A stretch of DNA of 5,011 bases from positions 1 through 5,011 of the forward strand of contig DATDFL010000179.1 of assembly GCA_036522595.1 (NCBI GenBank). The letters are read 5' to 3'. This document shows positions 4,556 through 5,011 of the stretch, in pieces. A model generated the notes under the pieces. It searched no databases. It was not told the origin of the DNA and saw only the letters and a list, made by a program, of their open reading frames with translations. This DNA is from AC-32 sp036522595 (lineage in GTDB: Bacteria; Actinomycetota; Thermoleophilia; Gaiellales; Gaiellaceae). Made by a program: the position numbers and the translations under genes. Every line of letters begins with the position of its first letter. Positions within the stretch are counted from its first letter, which is position 1.

Positions 4556-5011
4556 CTAGTGGCAGTCCGAAGACGCGTTGAAGTTCTCGATCGTGGTCTC
4601 GAGGGCGGACGCTGCGTCCGTCGAGAGCCCCGACGACAGCCGGATCTGGTTGCCCGACAGCGTCACCGTGATCGCAGAGTTCGTCGAAGCGATCGCGGAT
4701 TGAACGGTGGAGGATGGGCCTGAGCCGCGCGCCGCGTTCAGCTCCGCGGTGATCAGCTGCTGAACGAGGTTCAGGAGCAGATTGCTCGTGAACGTGACGT
4801 TGCTCGCCTGTCCCGGCGTGGTGTTCAGCACGTTGTAGGCCTGCGCGGCGGTCAGGTTCACCGAGCCGACCTGGATGGTGTTGCCCATGCCGGTGACCAC
4901 GTTCTCCACCGTGCGCGGATGGTTGCGGTAGAAGCCCTTCGTGTAGGTGCACGCGAGGGGCGGTGGCGGCGGAGGCGGAGGTGGAGGTGGTGGAGGTGGT
5001 GGAGGCGGTGG
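4556..5011 (-). CDS. C-terminal part of a probable secreted protein: polyproline linker plus CTYTKGFYRNHP domain
   Basis: The minus-strand frame is open to the window edge, so the N-terminus is missing and the GTG at 4909 is only an internal valine codon. The 151 visible residues begin with 18 prolines in a row, then LACTYTKGFYRNHPRTVENV, and continue for about 115 residues rich in Ser, Thr, Asn and Ala (LTAAQAYNVLNTTPG, LLLNLVQQLITAELNAARG, and a C-terminus ENFNASSDCH). I recall a domain in bacterial surface or secreted proteins with CTYTQGYWKNHP near its start, a mid helix resembling LAHQLIAAKLN, and a final Cys. This looks like a divergent member, with the two cysteines (LACTYT and SSDCH) plausibly disulfide bonded. 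Function is unknown. Secretion is inferred from composition, the Pro linker and the Cys pair; the signal peptide would lie outside the window. The gene converges on the metallopeptidase across the hairpin terminator. Confidence 0.75.
   Translation of the reverse strand, partial: PPPPPPPPPPPPPPPPPPLACTYTKGFYRNHPRTVENVVTGMGNTIQVGSVNLTAAQAYNVLNTTPGQASNVTFTSNLLLNLVQQLITAELNAARGSGPSSTVQSAIASTNSAITVTLSGNQIRLSSGLSTDAASALETTIENFNASSDCH
4958..5011 (-). repeat. Polyproline-coding GGN/CCN microsatellite
   Basis: Eighteen consecutive proline codons on the minus strand, continuing past the window edge: 7 CCA, 5 CCT, 5 CCG, 1 CCC. The plus strand is correspondingly a near-pure (GGN) run such as GGTGGAGGTGGTGGAGG. 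Two thirds of these codons end in A or T, against the strong G/C third-position bias of every neighbouring gene. The tract probably serves as a rigid extracellular spacer in the protein, and its length is likely to vary among strains. Confidence 0.9.

Noticed and set aside
4907..4909. GTG as start of the last minus-strand gene
   Set aside because: The frame continues upstream through the conserved CTYTKGFYRNHP and the proline tract, so it is an internal valine.
4958..5011. Possible CRISPR or tandem-repeat array at the right edge
   Set aside because: There are no spacers; it is a triplet repeat in frame with a protein and codes for proline only.

Overview
The window is about 5 kb of dense, GC-rich sequence (roughly 70% G+C by eye). 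Starts are mostly GTG, Shine-Dalgarno sites are nearly absent, and GC3 is strong. Protein content (HD-GYP, DapA, DapB, M16 peptidase, and a small actinobacterial-type HEIAHHFG zincin) together with probable leaderless transcripts points to a high-GC actinobacterium, possibly of the Thermoleophilia type. That placement is an inference, since no rRNA or lineage marker is present.

Layout. (1) 2-1210, + strand: the C-terminal part of an HD-GYP-family signalling protein whose HD-GYP domain has lost some canonical metal ligands, followed by a membrane hairpin and a GAF-like domain. It converges on dapA, and the two stop codons share one CTAG. (2) 1207-2088, - strand: dapA. (3) 2089-2238: a 150-bp gap holding the dapA promoter, a GC-rich hairpin and a cluster of GTGACG repeats. 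(4) 2239-2847, - strand: an unusually short dapB, whose start overlaps the stop of (5) 2844-4133, - strand: an M16 zinc peptidase of the PepR/MlpA/YmxG type. (6) 4134-4166: a 33-bp divergent promoter region. (7) 4167-4502, + strand: a small minigluzincin-type metallopeptidase. (8) 4508-4543: a strong bidirectional hairpin terminator. (9) 4556 to the window end, - strand: the C-terminal end of a probable secreted protein with a long polyproline tract followed by a Cys-bounded domain starting CTYTKGFYRNHP.

How it works together. M16 peptidase and dapB look like one translationally coupled operon read right to left. dapA follows in the same direction but appears to have its own leaderless promoter. 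DapA and DapB catalyse consecutive steps to tetrahydrodipicolinate, the precursor of diaminopimelate (cell wall) and lysine. Linkage of an M16 peptidase to dap genes is a known neighbourhood in Gram-positive bacteria. The HD-GYP protein and the secreted protein have no evident functional link to lysine synthesis.

I see no mobile element, CRISPR array, tRNA or rRNA. The most noteworthy points are the shared leaderless-promoter geometry at three starts, the divergent pair of zinc peptidases on 33 bp, the degenerate HD-GYP site, the minimised DapB, and the polyproline secreted protein. None amounts to a clearly new multi-gene system.
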